A stretch of 64,000 nucleotides of DNA from Sphingomonas montanisoli (GCF_008274695.1 NZ_VTOU01000003.1:983263-1047262); one strand, 5' to 3'. Positions 7,626 to 17,648 are shown, counted from the stretch's first letter. Numbers and translations: made by a program. Notes: generated by a model not told the origin, from the letters alone.

Positions 7626-9011
7626 TTGACCCATCGTTTCGATCCGACGTCCTTGCGCGAATATGACATCCGCGGCGTCGTCGGGAAGACGCTCGGGCCG
7701 GCCGACGCTTATGCGATCGGACGCGGCTTCGGCACCCATATCCGCCGCGCAGGCGGTACGCGGGTGGCGGTGGGCTGGGACGGGCGCGTCTCATCCGAAT
7801 CGCTGCGCGACGAACTGATCCGCGGTTTCGTGGAAACCGGCGTCGACGTCGTCCGCATCGGCCTGGGCCCCACGCCGATGCTTTACTTCGCCGAAGCGAC
7901 GCTGGAGGTCGATGCCGGCGTGATGATCACGGGCAGCCACAATCCGGCCGAATATAACGGCTTCAAGATGGTGCTGCAGCATAAGCCCTTCTTCGGCGAG
8001 CAGATCCAGGCGATCGGCAAACTGGGCGCAGAAGGCGATTGGGAAGACGGCGAAGGCACCGTCAGCGACGCTTTCGTCGAAGATCTCTACGTCGATCGCA
8101 TGGTCGAGGATTTCGGCGGCACGCTCGCCCACCGCATCGGTTGGGACAATGGCAACGGGTCGGGCGGTCGCATCCTGGAAAAGCTGGTCAAGCGCCTGCC
8201 GGGTGAGCACCACCTGCTCTATGCCGAAATCGACGGCACCTTCCCGAACCACCATCCCGATCCCACCGTCGAGGACAACCTCATCGACCTGAAGAAGCTG
8301 GTCGCCGAGAAGAATCTCGATTTCGGCATCGCCTTCGACGGTGACGCCGATCGCATCGGCGCGATCGATGGGCAGGGCCGCGTCGTGTGGGGCGACCAGA
8401 TCCTCTCGATCCTCGCCGCGCCTGTTCTCAAGGAAAAGCCCGGCGCGACGATCATCGCCGACGTGAAGGCCAGCCAGGCACTGTACGATCGGATCGCCGA
8501 ACTGGGCGGCAAGCCGGTGATGTGGAAGACCGGCCACAGCCTGATCAAGGTCAAGATGGCCGAAACCGACAGCCCGCTGGCGGGCGAGATGTCCGGGCAC
8601 ATCTTCTTCGCGTGGCGCTGGTATGGTTGCGACGACGCGCTTTACGCTGCCGTGCGTCTGATCGAGGCGATCGACGGGCTGGGCGGTTCGCTGACCGATC
8701 TCAAATCGGCGATGCCCGAACTGGTGAATACGCCGGAAATGCGCTTCCAGGTCGACGAAAGCCGCAAGTTCGCGGTGGTCGACGAAGTGCTCGACCGGCT
8801 CGAGGCTGCCGGCGCGGAGGTCAATCGCACCGATGGCGCACGCGTCAACACGCCCGACGGCTGGTGGCTGCTCCGCGCGTCGAACACGCAGGACGTTCTG
8901 GTCGCCCGCGCCGAGGCGAAGGATCAGGCGGGCCTCGATCGCCTGCTCGCGCAGATCGACGATCAGCTGGCGAAGTCAGGATTGGTGCGCGGCCCGCAGG
9001 CGGCGCACTGA
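7626..9011 (+). CDS. pgmG: Phosphoglucomutase/phosphomannomutase PgmG
   Basis: 461-residue alpha-D-phosphohexomutase that interconverts hexose-1- and 6-phosphates, feeding nucleotide-sugar and exopolysaccharide (sphingan) synthesis. Active-site serine loop [11 protein letters not shown] near residue 107, metal loop DGDADRIG near residue 248, sugar-binding GEMSGH near residue 329, and the C-terminal phosphate loop [14 protein letters not shown] are all intact. The start is TTG 7626: a full GGAGG site lies 5 bases upstream (7616-7620), and the protein begins (M)[16 protein letters not shown] as in sphingomonads. Monocistronic; a palindromic repeat follows. Confidence 0.93.
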   Translation: MTHRFDPTSLREYDIRGVVGKTLGPADAYAIGRGFGTHIRRAGGTRVAVGWDGRVSSESLRDELIRGFVETGVDVVRIGLGPTPMLYFAEATLEVDAGVMITGSHNPAEYNGFKMVLQHKPFFGEQIQAIGKLGAEGDWEDGEGTVSDAFVEDLYVDRMVEDFGGTLAHRIGWDNGNGSGGRILEKLVKRLPGEHHLLYAEIDGTFPNHHPDPTVEDNLIDLKKLVAEKNLDFGIAFDGDADRIGAIDGQGRVVWGDQILSILAAPVLKEKPGATIIADVKASQALYDRIAELGGKPVMWKTGHSLIKVKMAETDSPLAGEMSGHIFFAWRWYGCDDALYAAVRLIEAIDGLGGSLTDLKSAMPELVNTPEMRFQVDESRKFAVVDEVLDRLEAAGAEVNRTDGARVNTPDGWWLLRASNTQDVLVARAEAKDQAGLDRLLAQIDDQLAKSGLVRGPQAAH

Positions 9012-9025
9012 CCTCGCCACCCGGA

Positions 9026-9109
9026 CTCGTCATTGCGAGCGTAGCGAAGCACTCCATTCCGGCGTTGGAGTGGGTTGCTTCGTCGCCTTTGGCTCCTCGC
9101 AATGACGAG
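9026..9109. repeat. Sphingomonad palindromic repeat element, copy 1
   Basis: Ends are a perfect 14-bp inverted repeat, CTCGTCATTGCGAG at 9026-9039 and its complement at 9096-9109. An inner 6-bp inverted repeat lies at 9051-9056/9066-9071. It can fold into a long branched hairpin between pgmG and the helicase gene. A second copy with the same ends lies at 29016-29103. Confidence 0.8.
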
Positions 9110-9148
9110 ACTTGGGGGTTGAGCCAGGCGTGCTTATCTAACGGATAG

Positions 9149-11557
9149 ATGCCCGCCCTTCCCCCCGCCCTTACCGACTGGTTCGCCGCGAAGGGCTGGG
9201 ACGTTCGCCGTCATCAGCGCGAGATGCTGGCGGCCGCGCGCGATGGACGCGATGCGCTGCTCGTGGCGCCGACGGGATCGGGCAAGACGCTGGCGGGGTT
9301 CCTGCCGACGCTCGCCGAGCTGATCGAGAATCCGCAGGATGGGCTGCACACGCTCTACGTTTCGCCCTTGAAGGCGCTCGCGGTCGACATCCAGCGCAAC
9401 CTGTTGGGGCCGATCGAGGAGATGGGGCTCGATATCCGTGTCGAGACGCGCACCGGCGACACGCCATCCGATCGCAAGGCGCGGCAGCGGGTGAAGCCGC
9501 CGCAGATCCTGCTGACCACCCCCGAATCACTCAGCTTGCTGCTGTCCTATCCTGAGAGTGCGACCCTATTCGCGAGTCTGCGGACGGTCGTGATCGACGA
9601 AGTTCACGCTTTCGCCACCACCAAGCGCGGTGATCTGCTCGCCTTGTCGCTCGCTCGGGTCGCCAGCCTGGCGCCCGACATGCGCCGCGTGGCGCTCTCG
9701 GCGACGATCGCCGACCCCGATGCCTATCGCGGCTGGGTGTCGGGTGACGGCGATTATGAACGCGTCGCGTTGGTGCAGGGCGATGTCGGCGCGCGGCCGC
9801 AGATCGACATATTGATCCCCGAAGATCGCATCCCCTGGGCCGGCCATTCGGGCCGCTATGCCGCGCAGCAGGTGATGGCGGAGATCGAAACGCATCGCAC
9901 CACGATCATCTTCTGCAACACCCGCAGTCTGGCCGAACTGATCTTCCAGGATCTGTGGAAGGCCAATGACATGGGCCTGCCGATCGGCATCCACCACGGT
10001 TCGCTGTCGAAGGAGGCGCGGCGCAAGGTGGAAGGCGCGATGGCCGAGGGGCAGCTGCGCGCATTGGTCGCGACCGCCAGCCTCGATCTCGGCGTCGACT
10101 GGGGCGACGTGGATCTGGTGATACAGATGGGGGCTCCCAAGGGGGCGTCGCGCCTGCTCCAGCGGATCGGCCGCGCCAACCATCGGCTCGACGAGCCGAG
10201 CATGGCGGTGCTCGTCCCCGGCAACCGCTTCGAATATCTCGAAGGGCGCGCCGCACTGGACGCGATCGACGCGGGCGAGCTCGACAATGATCCCTTCCGC
10301 CCCGGATCGATCGACGTGTTGGCCCAGCATGTCATGGCGCTCGCCTGTGCAGGGCCGTTCTTTGCGGAAGACATGCTGACCGAGGTCAACCGCGCCGCGC
10401 CTTATGCGACGCTCGCCGCCGACCAGTTCGATCGCGTCCTCAACTATATCGCCAATGGCGGCTATGCCCTGCGAGCTTACGATCGGTTCAAGCGGCTGAC
10501 GCGCGACCCCGACGGGCGCTGGCGGATCAGCCACCCGCAATTCATCGCGCAGCATCGCCTCAATGCCGGGATCATCGTCGAGGCGCCGATGCTCGACGTG
10601 CGTTTCAGGAACGGCCGCAAGCTGGGCAAGGTCGAGGAGGGGTTCGCCGCGACGCTCAGCCCCGGCGACGCCTTTTTCTTCATGGGACTGGCGCTCGAGG
10701 TCGAGAAGGTCGACGTTACCGATCTGATCGTCCGCGCCACCGCCAAGCCCGCGCGCATCCCGACTTATGGCGGCGCGCGCATGCCGATCTCGACCCATCT
10801 CGCCGATCGTGTGCGCCATTATCTGCACGAACCCGAACAATGGCCGCGTTTTCCCGGCGATGTGCGCGAATGGCTGGAGATGCAGGCGCGCCGTTCGCGC
10901 CTGCCCGCGCCCGACGAATTGCTGGTCGAAACCTTCCCGCATCAGGGACGCCATTATTGGGTGATCTACAGCTTCGAAGGGTGGAATGCGCACCAGTCGC
11001 TGGGCATGCTGCTGACGCGGCGGATGGAGAGCGCGGGGTTGCTCCCCCTCGGCTTCGTCGCGTCGGACTATGCGCTCGCCTGCTATTCGCTGAAGCCGGT
11101 CGAAGATCCGCGCGCCTTGTTCAATGCCGAGATACTGGAGGACGAGTTCGTCGCCTGGGTCGAGGGATCGGCACTGTTGAAGCGCGCTTTCCGTGAAGTC
11201 GCGGTGATCGGCGGCCTCGTCGAGCGTCAGCATCCGGGCAAGAAGAAATCGGGGCGGCAGGTCACCTTCTCGACCGACCTGATCTACGACGTGCTGCGCC
11301 GCTACGAGCCCGATCACCTGCTCCTCGACGCCGCCTGGGCCGATGCGCGCGCCAAGATGACCGATGTCGGGCGGCTGGGTGCGCTGATCGAGCGCGCGGG
11401 CGATTCGATGGTGCATGTGCCGCTCGACCGCGTCTCGCCGCTTGCGGTGCCGGTGCTGGTGCTGATCGGGCGCGAGACGGTGGCGACGGGGCTTGCCGAC
11501 GATGCGCTGCTGATCGAGGCGGAAGCGCTCGCAGCGGAAGCGATGCGGGAAGGCTAG
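9149..11557 (+). CDS. Ligase-associated DNA damage response DEXH-box helicase
   Basis: 802-residue Lhr-like superfamily 2 helicase. Visible motifs: Q-like motif, Walker A APTGSGKT near residue 44, the DEVH box (VVIDEVHAF) near residue 150, SAT (ALSATIAD) near 183, and in RecA2 the IFCNTRS, ATASLDLGVDWG and QRIGRANHR motifs; then the long Lhr-type C-terminal region. Relatives act with a DNA ligase, an exonuclease and a phosphoesterase in DNA repair. None of those partners is in this window. Start ATG 9149 is the first codon of the conserved N-terminus. Convergent with the LuxR-type gene. Confidence 0.9.
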   Translation: MPALPPALTDWFAAKGWDVRRHQREMLAAARDGRDALLVAPTGSGKTLAGFLPTLAELIENPQDGLHTLYVSPLKALAVDIQRNLLGPIEEMGLDIRVETRTGDTPSDRKARQRVKPPQILLTTPESLSLLLSYPESATLFASLRTVVIDEVHAFATTKRGDLLALSLARVASLAPDMRRVALSATIADPDAYRGWVSGDGDYERVALVQGDVGARPQIDILIPEDRIPWAGHSGRYAAQQVMAEIETHRTTIIFCNTRSLAELIFQDLWKANDMGLPIGIHHGSLSKEARRKVEGAMAEGQLRALVATASLDLGVDWGDVDLVIQMGAPKGASRLLQRIGRANHRLDEPSMAVLVPGNRFEYLEGRAALDAIDAGELDNDPFRPGSIDVLAQHVMALACAGPFFAEDMLTEVNRAAPYATLAADQFDRVLNYIANGGYALRAYDRFKRLTRDPDGRWRISHPQFIAQHRLNAGIIVEAPMLDVRFRNGRKLGKVEEGFAATLSPGDAFFFMGLALEVEKVDVTDLIVRATAKPARIPTYGGARMPISTHLADRVRHYLHEPEQWPRFPGDVREWLEMQARRSRLPAPDELLVETFPHQGRHYWVIYSFEGWNAHQSLGMLLTRRMESAGLLPLGFVASDYALACYSLKPVEDPRALFNAEILEDEFVAWVEGSALLKRAFREVAVIGGLVERQHPGKKKSGRQVTFSTDLIYDVLRRYEPDHLLLDAAWADARAKMTDVGRLGALIERAGDSMVHVPLDRVSPLAVPVLVLIGRETVATGLADDALLIEAEALAAEAMREG

Positions 11558-11575
11558 ACCGAACGAACCTCGTCA

Positions 11576-11593
11576 TCCCAGCGAAAGCTGGGA
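11576..11593. terminator. Hairpin between convergent genes
   Basis: A 7-bp stem, TCCCAGC/GCTGGGA, closes a GAAA tetraloop. This CGTCATCCCAGCGAAAGCTGGGA unit is a frequent intergenic repeat in sphingomonads. It lies between the stops of the convergent helicase and LuxR-type genes and may terminate both, although no T-run is present. Confidence 0.5.
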
Positions 11594-11603
11594 CCTCTGG
11601 AGA

Positions 11604-12647
11604 TCATCCCCGCATCGATGCCAGCACCGACACCACTTCGGCCTGTCGGGTCACGCCCATCTTCGCCATCAGGCTTTTAAGGTGCGACCGCGTGGTCGAG
11701 ATCATCGTGCCGGCCAGATCGGAATGGTCCTGGGGCGAAAGGCCGCCGAGCAGGCTGGCGCATAGTCGCTCTTCGGCGGCCGTAAGCCCGTAATGGATCG
11801 CGGCATCGCGCACGCGGCGCGCGGCTTCGGCGGCGGTGTCGCGCACGCGGATCAATGCCAGCGGACGGCGGCTCGGCGGATCGCGGACCGGATCCACCTC
11901 GATCGCCCAACGCCCGACGCGCAGCAGGCTGCTCTGGCCCGCGCCACCCTGCGTCGCCATGCGGATAGCCGCACCAAGGCCATGCCCGACATCGATCCGC
12001 TGCTGCCCGCCGGCTTCGGTCGTGCGGACCGGCGCGTCGACCGGGATCGGGTGGTTGATCCACACCAGCCCGAATCCGCGATCGGCGAGGATCGTGAGCG
12101 GCGCGCCATCCTGCGCGAGTTCGAGGCGGGAGATATGGTCCGCCTGCTGCTGCAGCCTTGCGGTGGTCAGGAAGGCGCGGCGCAACGAAGGGAGCAGCGA
12201 ATCGAATCGCGCCTCGGCTGCCTCATCGAACGGCCCGACGCTCAGCGCGCGTTGGAACGACAGGGCATAAGTCTGCCCTTCGAGGTGAAAATGCGCGCCC
12301 ATGCAATGCACATAGTCGGCGCGTTCGCGCATATAGTCCGTGTAGAACTCGCCGTTCAGGAAGCTGTTCACCGGGATATGGTGATCGAGGCTATGCGCCT
12401 TGCCGGGTGACAGCGTCATGCCCTTGGCCAGCCACGGATCGATCGCGTAGAAACGCTCGACGTAGAGGCGCTCGCCGCTCATGTCGAAGCCGTGGGCGGT
12501 CATCACCTCGCCATGCGTCGGATTGACCCGCTGAATCCAGCAGCCCTGCGTGCCCAGCACCGCCGACAATTGCGGCCCAAGCTCCGCCATCGCCTCGGCG
12601 TGCAGCCCGGCGTCGAAAATAGCATCGTCGATCGCAGACGAAAGCAT
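11604..12647 (-). CDS. LuxR-type helix-turn-helix regulator
   Basis: 347-residue regulator. The last ~65 residues form a LuxR/GerE-type HTH: the LTAAEERLCASLLGG helix, the poorly conserved second helix, then recognition helix and TRQAEVVSVLASM. The N-terminal ~180 residues show an aromatic- and histidine-rich region (YAIDPWLAKGM, YMRERADYVHCMGAHF) that could be a ligand- or PAS-type sensor but is not a clear acyl-homoserine-lactone domain. Start ATG 12647; an upstream in-frame TTG at 12668 is less likely. Targets unknown; no luxI-like gene nearby. Confidence 0.78.
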   Translation of the reverse strand: MLSSAIDDAIFDAGLHAEAMAELGPQLSAVLGTQGCWIQRVNPTHGEVMTAHGFDMSGERLYVERFYAIDPWLAKGMTLSPGKAHSLDHHIPVNSFLNGEFYTDYMRERADYVHCMGAHFHLEGQTYALSFQRALSVGPFDEAAEARFDSLLPSLRRAFLTTARLQQQADHISRLELAQDGAPLTILADRGFGLVWINHPIPVDAPVRTTEAGGQQRIDVGHGLGAAIRMATQGGAGQSSLLRVGRWAIEVDPVRDPPSRRPLALIRVRDTAAEAARRVRDAAIHYGLTAAEERLCASLLGGLSPQDHSDLAGTMISTTRSHLKSLMAKMGVTRQAEVVSVLASMRG

Positions 12648-12731
12648 ACCCCAATTCCCCGGGCGCAATCGTAATCGCTCGGTCGCTGTCGTCCAACGGA
12701 TTCTTGTGAATTTGTTGAAAACTAATTCAGA

Positions 12732-14501
12732 TCAGTTTTTGTAGAGCGTGTCGATCCGATCGCCATAGACCTGACGGATCGCGTGGCGGCGCGCCTTGAG
12801 CGAGGGCGTCATCTGCTCGTTCTCGATCGAGAAGGGCTCGTCGGCAATCAGGATGCGGCGCACCTTTTCGATCACCGAAAGCCCGCCATTGACCTTGTCG
12901 ACCGCAGCCATGAGCGCGCGGTGGAAGGCCGGATCCTCCTTGAGCGCGTCGAGATCGCGGGGCTTGTCGTTTGCCGCCGCCCATTCGGCGATCCATTCGG
13001 CATCGGGCACGATCAGGCCGACGATGTAGGGCCGCCGATCGCCCGAGACGACCGCCTGCGCGATTTCGGGCTGGAGCGTCAGCATCCCTTCGATCCGCTG
13101 CGGAGCGACATTGTCGCCCTTGTCGTTGATGATGATGTCCTTCTTTCGATCGGTGATGACGAGGCGACCGGCTGCGTCGAGATGGCCGATATCGCCGGTG
13201 TAGAGCCAGCCGTCCTTCAGGACGCGCGCAGTCTCCGCCTCGTTGCGCCAATAGCCGGCCATCACGAGTTCGCCCTGCACCAATATCTCACCATCCTCCG
13301 CGATCTTAACGGTGACATCCTTCATCGGCGGGCCGACCGTCGACGAATCGATGCCTGCCGCAGGGCGGTTGCACGAGATGACCGGTCCCGATTCGGTCTG
13401 GCCGTAGCCCTGAAGCACGGTGACGCCGAGGGCTGCGAAGAAATTGCCGACGTCTGGATTGAGCGGCGCTCCGCCCGAAACCAGCGCCTTCACCCGCCCG
13501 CCGAAGCGTTTCGACACCTTGGGCTTCAGCAGCAGGTCGATCGCGAGCTTGGCAGGGCGATCGACGAGGCGGACGGGGCCGGTGCCCAGCGCGATCGCCT
13601 TGTTCAGCAGCTTCTGCCCGATCCCGCCCTGTTTCTCGACCGCCTTGATCAGCCGCGCGCGGATCAGTTCGAACAGGCGCGGGACGACGACCATGATCGT
13701 CGGGCGAACCTCCTCGATATTGGCGGTGAGCTTCTCCAGCCCCTCGGCATAATAGATCTGACCGCCCAGCCCGATCGGCAGGAACTGCCCGCCCGAATGC
13801 TCGTAGGCGTGGCTCAGCGGCAGGAAGCTCAGGAACACCTCGTCACCCCAGCCGAAATCATTCTCGATGATGTCGATGCAGCCGGCGACGTTGAGCAGGA
13901 TCGCGCCATGATGCTGGCGCACACCGCGCGGCGCGCCGCCAGTGCCGCTGGTGTAGATCAGGCAGGCGAGGTCGGACCGCTTGAAGGCGGCGGCCGCCGA
14001 TCGTGCTTCGCCGATATCGACGGGGCCGGAACACATCACGTCGAAGCCGACGCAGCGCACGCTGCTCTGCCCCAACGGCTCCATCGGGATCACCAGTTCG
14101 CACGCTGTCGACCGCACGACTGCGGGCAGCAGCGTCTGCGCGAGTTTCGCGTTGGAGACGATCGCTGCGCGCGCGCCGCTATTCTCCAGGATATGCGCGT
14201 GGTCGCGCTCGGTGTTGGTGGTGTAGGTCGGCACGGTCACGCAGCCAGCCGCCATGATGCCCAGATCGGCGATGCACCAGTCGGGTCGGTTCTCGCTGAC
14301 CAGCACCACGCGGTCGCCGGGGTTCAGCCCTTCGGCGCGCAGCGCCTTGGCGAAGGCGGCGACGCGGCGCGCGGCCTCGTTCCAGCTGATCGATGTCCAG
14401 GCGCCGTCCTGTTTGGACCACAGGAAGGGGGCGTCTCCCTTCGCTTCGGCGCGCGTGAAGAACATCGCGACGAGGCTGTCGAAGCGTTCAAAGCCAGGCA
14501 T
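12732..14501 (-). CDS. AMP-dependent long-chain acyl-CoA synthetase
   Basis: 589-residue member of the adenylate-forming family, activating fatty acids to acyl-CoA through acyl-AMP. P-loop LIYTSGTGGAPRGV near residue 184 (usual TSGTTG reads TSGTGG here), GYGQTE motif, WLYTGDIG near residue 430, and the ITDRKKDIIINDKGDNVAPQRIE hinge are typical of FACL/FadD15-like enzymes. The C-terminal catalytic lysine lies in the SLKARRH segment. ATG 14501 has a GAGGAG site 5 bases upstream. It is separated by 54 bases from the gamma-glutamyltransferase gene on the same strand. Confidence 0.88.
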   Translation of the reverse strand: MPGFERFDSLVAMFFTRAEAKGDAPFLWSKQDGAWTSISWNEAARRVAAFAKALRAEGLNPGDRVVLVSENRPDWCIADLGIMAAGCVTVPTYTTNTERDHAHILENSGARAAIVSNAKLAQTLLPAVVRSTACELVIPMEPLGQSSVRCVGFDVMCSGPVDIGEARSAAAAFKRSDLACLIYTSGTGGAPRGVRQHHGAILLNVAGCIDIIENDFGWGDEVFLSFLPLSHAYEHSGGQFLPIGLGGQIYYAEGLEKLTANIEEVRPTIMVVVPRLFELIRARLIKAVEKQGGIGQKLLNKAIALGTGPVRLVDRPAKLAIDLLLKPKVSKRFGGRVKALVSGGAPLNPDVGNFFAALGVTVLQGYGQTESGPVISCNRPAAGIDSSTVGPPMKDVTVKIAEDGEILVQGELVMAGYWRNEAETARVLKDGWLYTGDIGHLDAAGRLVITDRKKDIIINDKGDNVAPQRIEGMLTLQPEIAQAVVSGDRRPYIVGLIVPDAEWIAEWAAANDKPRDLDALKEDPAFHRALMAAVDKVNGGLSVIEKVRRILIADEPFSIENEQMTPSLKARRHAIRQVYGDRIDTLYKN

Positions 14502-14555
14502 CACATCTCCTCGTCACCGTTCCTTGAATGACGGTGATCTCTCTTGGTTCCTACC

Positions 14556-16283
14556 TTATTCGGACGGACGGTTCACCTGGTCGCCGATCGGCCTGGGCTT
14601 CACCGCCTTGCCGTCGAGGCCCATCGACACGCCTTCGCTGCGCGGATCGGCCGCGCCGCGCGTCGTGCCGCCGACGAACTCGATCGCATTGGCCTTCAGC
14701 CCCAGCGGCGCGACGACGACCTTCTCGCCCAGCGCCTGCAGTGCCGGCACCATCGCTTCGCGCTCGGTGCCCTTCTCTGCGACGGCGTTGAGCGTGGGGG
14801 CGTAGAGCAGGCCCAGCGAGATCGCGTCCTGTGCGCTCAATTTCCAGTCGACGACGCCGATGATCGCCTTGGCGACCTGCGCGATGATCGTCGATCCTCC
14901 CGCCGCGCCGATCGACAGGCGGACCTTGCCCTGGGGATCGTAGACGATCGTCGGAGACATCGAGCTGCGCGGGCGCTTGCCGCCTTCCACGCGATTGGCG
15001 GCGCGATAGCCGTCCTTGACGGGAAAGAAGTCGAAATCGGTCAGCTCGTTGTTCAGGAAGATGCCGTTGGTGGTCAGCCCCGATCCGAACACGCTTTCGA
15101 TCGTGACCGTTGCCTGCGCGACGTTGCCGGCGGCGTCGACGACGGTCAGCGAGCTGGTGCCATGTTCGGGCTGCAGATCGGCGCGAACGCGCTTGGGAGC
15201 GCCTGCGGGCATGCCCGGCTCGACCGAGGTCATCGTGGAGCTTTCGGAGATCAGCGCCGAACGCCTGGCGATATAATCCTTCGCCAGCAGCCCCGCGATC
15301 GGCACCTGCACATATTGGGGATCGCCGAGCCAGGTGTCGCGATCGGCATAGGCCAGGCGTGAGCTTTCGGCGAACAGATGCCACGCGACGGGCGAATCCT
15401 TGCCCAGCTTCGCCATGTCGAAGCGTTCGAGCTGTTTCAGGATTTCGAGCACGATCACCCCGCCCGAAGCCGGCGCGCCCATCCCGCAGATCTTGTAGCC
15501 GCGATAGGTGTCGCACACCGGCGTGCCGTCCCGCGCGCTGTAGGTGCTGAGGTCGCCCGCCGTCATCTTCGACGGGTGGCGCGCCGATCCATTGACCGTC
15601 GTCACGATGTTCTGCGCGACCGGCCCGGTGTAGAAATAGCCCGGTCCGATGCTCGCGATCTTGCCGTAGAGATCGGCGATATCGGGATTCTTCATGACGG
15701 TGCCGACCGGCTTGGCGGTGCCGTCCGCATTCTTCAGATAGCCGGTCGCCCAGGGCGTGAAGAAGCTGGCGGGCATGCGCGACACGAAATTGTAGAAGCG
15801 CGGGGTGATCGCCCAGCCGTCGCGCGCATAGCCGATCGCCGGCTGGAACAGCGCAGGCCATTTCAGCTTGCCATGCTCGCGATGCGCAGCCTCCATCAGC
15901 CGCAATTCGCCGGGCACGCCGACGCTGTGCCCGCTGTTGATCGCGTCGCGGAAGGGCAGCGGCTTGCCGTTCGCATCGAGGAACCAGTTGCCGTCGGCCG
16001 CCATCGGCGCGGCCTCACGCGCATTGTAGGTCGAAATCTTCCGGGTCTTCGCGTCGTAATAGACCAGGAAGCCGCCCCCTCCGATCCCCGAATGGCCCGG
16101 TTCGACCACGCCCAATGCCGCCATCACGGCCACCGCCGCATCGGCCGCGGTGCCGCCCTGTTTGAGGACTTCGATGCCCGCAGCCGCCGCGCGCGGATCG
16201 GCGGCGGAGACCATCGGCTCGGCGGCGAGCGCCGGCACGGATGCGGAGAGGAGGAAGGCGGCGGCGACCAGCTGTTTCTTCAT
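14556..16283 (-). CDS. ggt: Gamma-glutamyltransferase
   Basis: 575-residue Ntn hydrolase that cleaves or transfers the gamma-glutamyl group of glutathione in the periplasm. The N-terminus from ATG 16283 is a classic Sec signal peptide (MKKQLVAAAFLLSASVPALA). The proenzyme autocleaves before a threonine; here the HGTSSLTVVD segment, near residue 375, holds the nucleophile Thr. Other family marks: GIGGGGFLVYY, NAREAAP, the substrate loop RSSMSPTIV, and GAAGGS. The longer frame to 16319 would hide the signal peptide. A 40-base gap separates it from pyrD on the same strand. Confidence 0.92.
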   Translation of the reverse strand: MKKQLVAAAFLLSASVPALAAEPMVSAADPRAAAAGIEVLKQGGTAADAAVAVMAALGVVEPGHSGIGGGGFLVYYDAKTRKISTYNAREAAPMAADGNWFLDANGKPLPFRDAINSGHSVGVPGELRLMEAAHREHGKLKWPALFQPAIGYARDGWAITPRFYNFVSRMPASFFTPWATGYLKNADGTAKPVGTVMKNPDIADLYGKIASIGPGYFYTGPVAQNIVTTVNGSARHPSKMTAGDLSTYSARDGTPVCDTYRGYKICGMGAPASGGVIVLEILKQLERFDMAKLGKDSPVAWHLFAESSRLAYADRDTWLGDPQYVQVPIAGLLAKDYIARRSALISESSTMTSVEPGMPAGAPKRVRADLQPEHGTSSLTVVDAAGNVAQATVTIESVFGSGLTTNGIFLNNELTDFDFFPVKDGYRAANRVEGGKRPRSSMSPTIVYDPQGKVRLSIGAAGGSTIIAQVAKAIIGVVDWKLSAQDAISLGLLYAPTLNAVAEKGTEREAMVPALQALGEKVVVAPLGLKANAIEFVGGTTRGAADPRSEGVSMGLDGKAVKPRPIGDQVNRPSE

Positions 16284-16322
16284 GGGGCTAGACCCTAACC
16301 GCCTTTGCCGCCCGGGCAAGCC

Positions 16323-17357
16323 TCAGGCGGTGCCGACAGCCTCGGAAACACTCGAAAAGCCATCGCGCGCCATCAAGGCTGGCAGGCCGCGCTTGATCCG
16401 CATCGCAAGGTCCGGTCCTTCATAAACCAGCGCCGAATAGATCTGGACCAGGCTCGCCCCCGCCCGGATCCGCGCCCAGGCGTCTTCGTCCGTCTCGATT
16501 CCGCCGGCGGCGATCAGGGGGATGCCGCCCTCGGTCGCGCGGCGGAAGTCGCGCAGCCGATCGAGCGCGAGTTGCCTGAGCGGTGCGCCCGACAGCCCGC
16601 CGGTCTCGCCGGCATGACGCGATCGAAGCGGCGGGCGACCGATCGTGGTGTTCGACACGATCAATCCGTCGAGCGGGCGATCAGCCAGCGCTGCCGCGAC
16701 GTCGTCGATGTCGGCGGGTTCGAGATCGGGCGCGACCTTGAGAAAGATCGGAATGGCCTTGTCCCCGCGTGCCTCGCGCACGGCGGCGAGCAGTTCGTCG
16801 AGCGCGGCCCGATCCTGGAGCGCGCGCAGCCCCGGCGTATTGGGGGAGGAGATGTTGACTGTCAGGTAGGTCGCCACCCCCGCCATCACCCGCACGCCGT
16901 TCGCATAATCGGCGATGCGATCGGTGGCGTCCTTGTTCGCGCCGATATTGACGCCGACGATACCGGGTCGTTCCCGGCGACGCAGCAGCCGTTCATAGGC
17001 GGCCGCCTGTCCGCCATTGTTGAACCCCATCCGGTTGATGACGGCACGGTCCTCGGCCAGCCGGAACAGCCGCGGGCGCGGATTGCCGGCCTGGGGAAAG
17101 GGGGTGAGCGTGCCCACCTCGACGAAATCGAAACCGCGCCCGAGCATCGCGTCGGGCACCTGCGCGTCCTTGTCGAACCCGGCTGCCAGGCCCACCGGCC
17201 CCGGAAAATCGATGCCTGCCACCGCTATCGCCAGCCGCGGATCGGGCGCTGGCGCAACGCCGTCAGGCGCTATGCGAAGCGCGCTTATGGCCAGACGGTG
17301 CGCACGTTCGCCGTCGAGGCGGAACAGGAGCGGGCGGATCATGGCATAGGTCGACAT
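16323..17357 (-). CDS. pyrD: Quinone-dependent dihydroorotate dehydrogenase
   Basis: 344-residue class 2 enzyme that oxidises dihydroorotate to orotate with FMN and reduces ubiquinone, fourth step of pyrimidine synthesis. The N-terminal helix MIRPLLFRLDGERAH is the membrane/quinone-binding part. FMN contacts are in GLAAGFDKDAQ, VNISSPNTPGLR (catalytic Ser in the SSPNTPG loop), LIVSNTT and AAGGIETDEDA. Start ATG 17357; the frame is open to 17561 without conserved sequence. Its leader faces the AraC-like gene across about 290 bases. Confidence 0.93.
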   Translation of the reverse strand: MSTYAMIRPLLFRLDGERAHRLAISALRIAPDGVAPAPDPRLAIAVAGIDFPGPVGLAAGFDKDAQVPDAMLGRGFDFVEVGTLTPFPQAGNPRPRLFRLAEDRAVINRMGFNNGGQAAAYERLLRRRERPGIVGVNIGANKDATDRIADYANGVRVMAGVATYLTVNISSPNTPGLRALQDRAALDELLAAVREARGDKAIPIFLKVAPDLEPADIDDVAAALADRPLDGLIVSNTTIGRPPLRSRHAGETGGLSGAPLRQLALDRLRDFRRATEGGIPLIAAGGIETDEDAWARIRAGASLVQIYSALVYEGPDLAMRIKRGLPALMARDGFSSVSEAVGTA

Positions 17358-17572
17358 GGCCCGCCGCTTAGCGGCATTTTCGCGCTCGTGGAAAGTCTCG
17401 CCGAAACGGAGAGGTCTCTCCCCCAAAAAGGGGATGCGTCGTCCCGCCGGTTCGGCGAAGGAACGGATGAAAGCAATTCGTCGAATCCGTGCAATTTTTC
17501 GACGAGAAGCTTGCATAGTTAAGCGAGGCGACCCGAGGGGCGCGGCCGGTTTCGGCAGCACCCTTCAACAAC

Positions 17573-17610
17573 TGGATCCGGCGCGTTCGCGCGCCGGATC
17601 CAATTTTATC
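17573..17610 (+). terminator. Strong hairpin upstream of the AraC-like gene
   Basis: A perfect 13-bp inverted repeat (17573-17585 with 17590-17602) with a TTCG loop, followed by ATTTTAT. It looks like an intrinsic terminator for rightward transcription, yet no rightward gene ends here; it stands 40 bases before the AraC-like gene. The remaining bases 17358-17648 hold the pyrD leader, and I see no convincing gene there. Confidence 0.6.
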
Positions 17611-17648
17611 AGGGAATCACGGTCGCTTCGGACGAGGGGACTGTCGAT

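Noticed and set aside
12783..14531. A long rightward frame over the acyl-CoA synthetase gene.
   Set aside because: It mirrors the leftward gene, which has all the adenylate-forming motifs.
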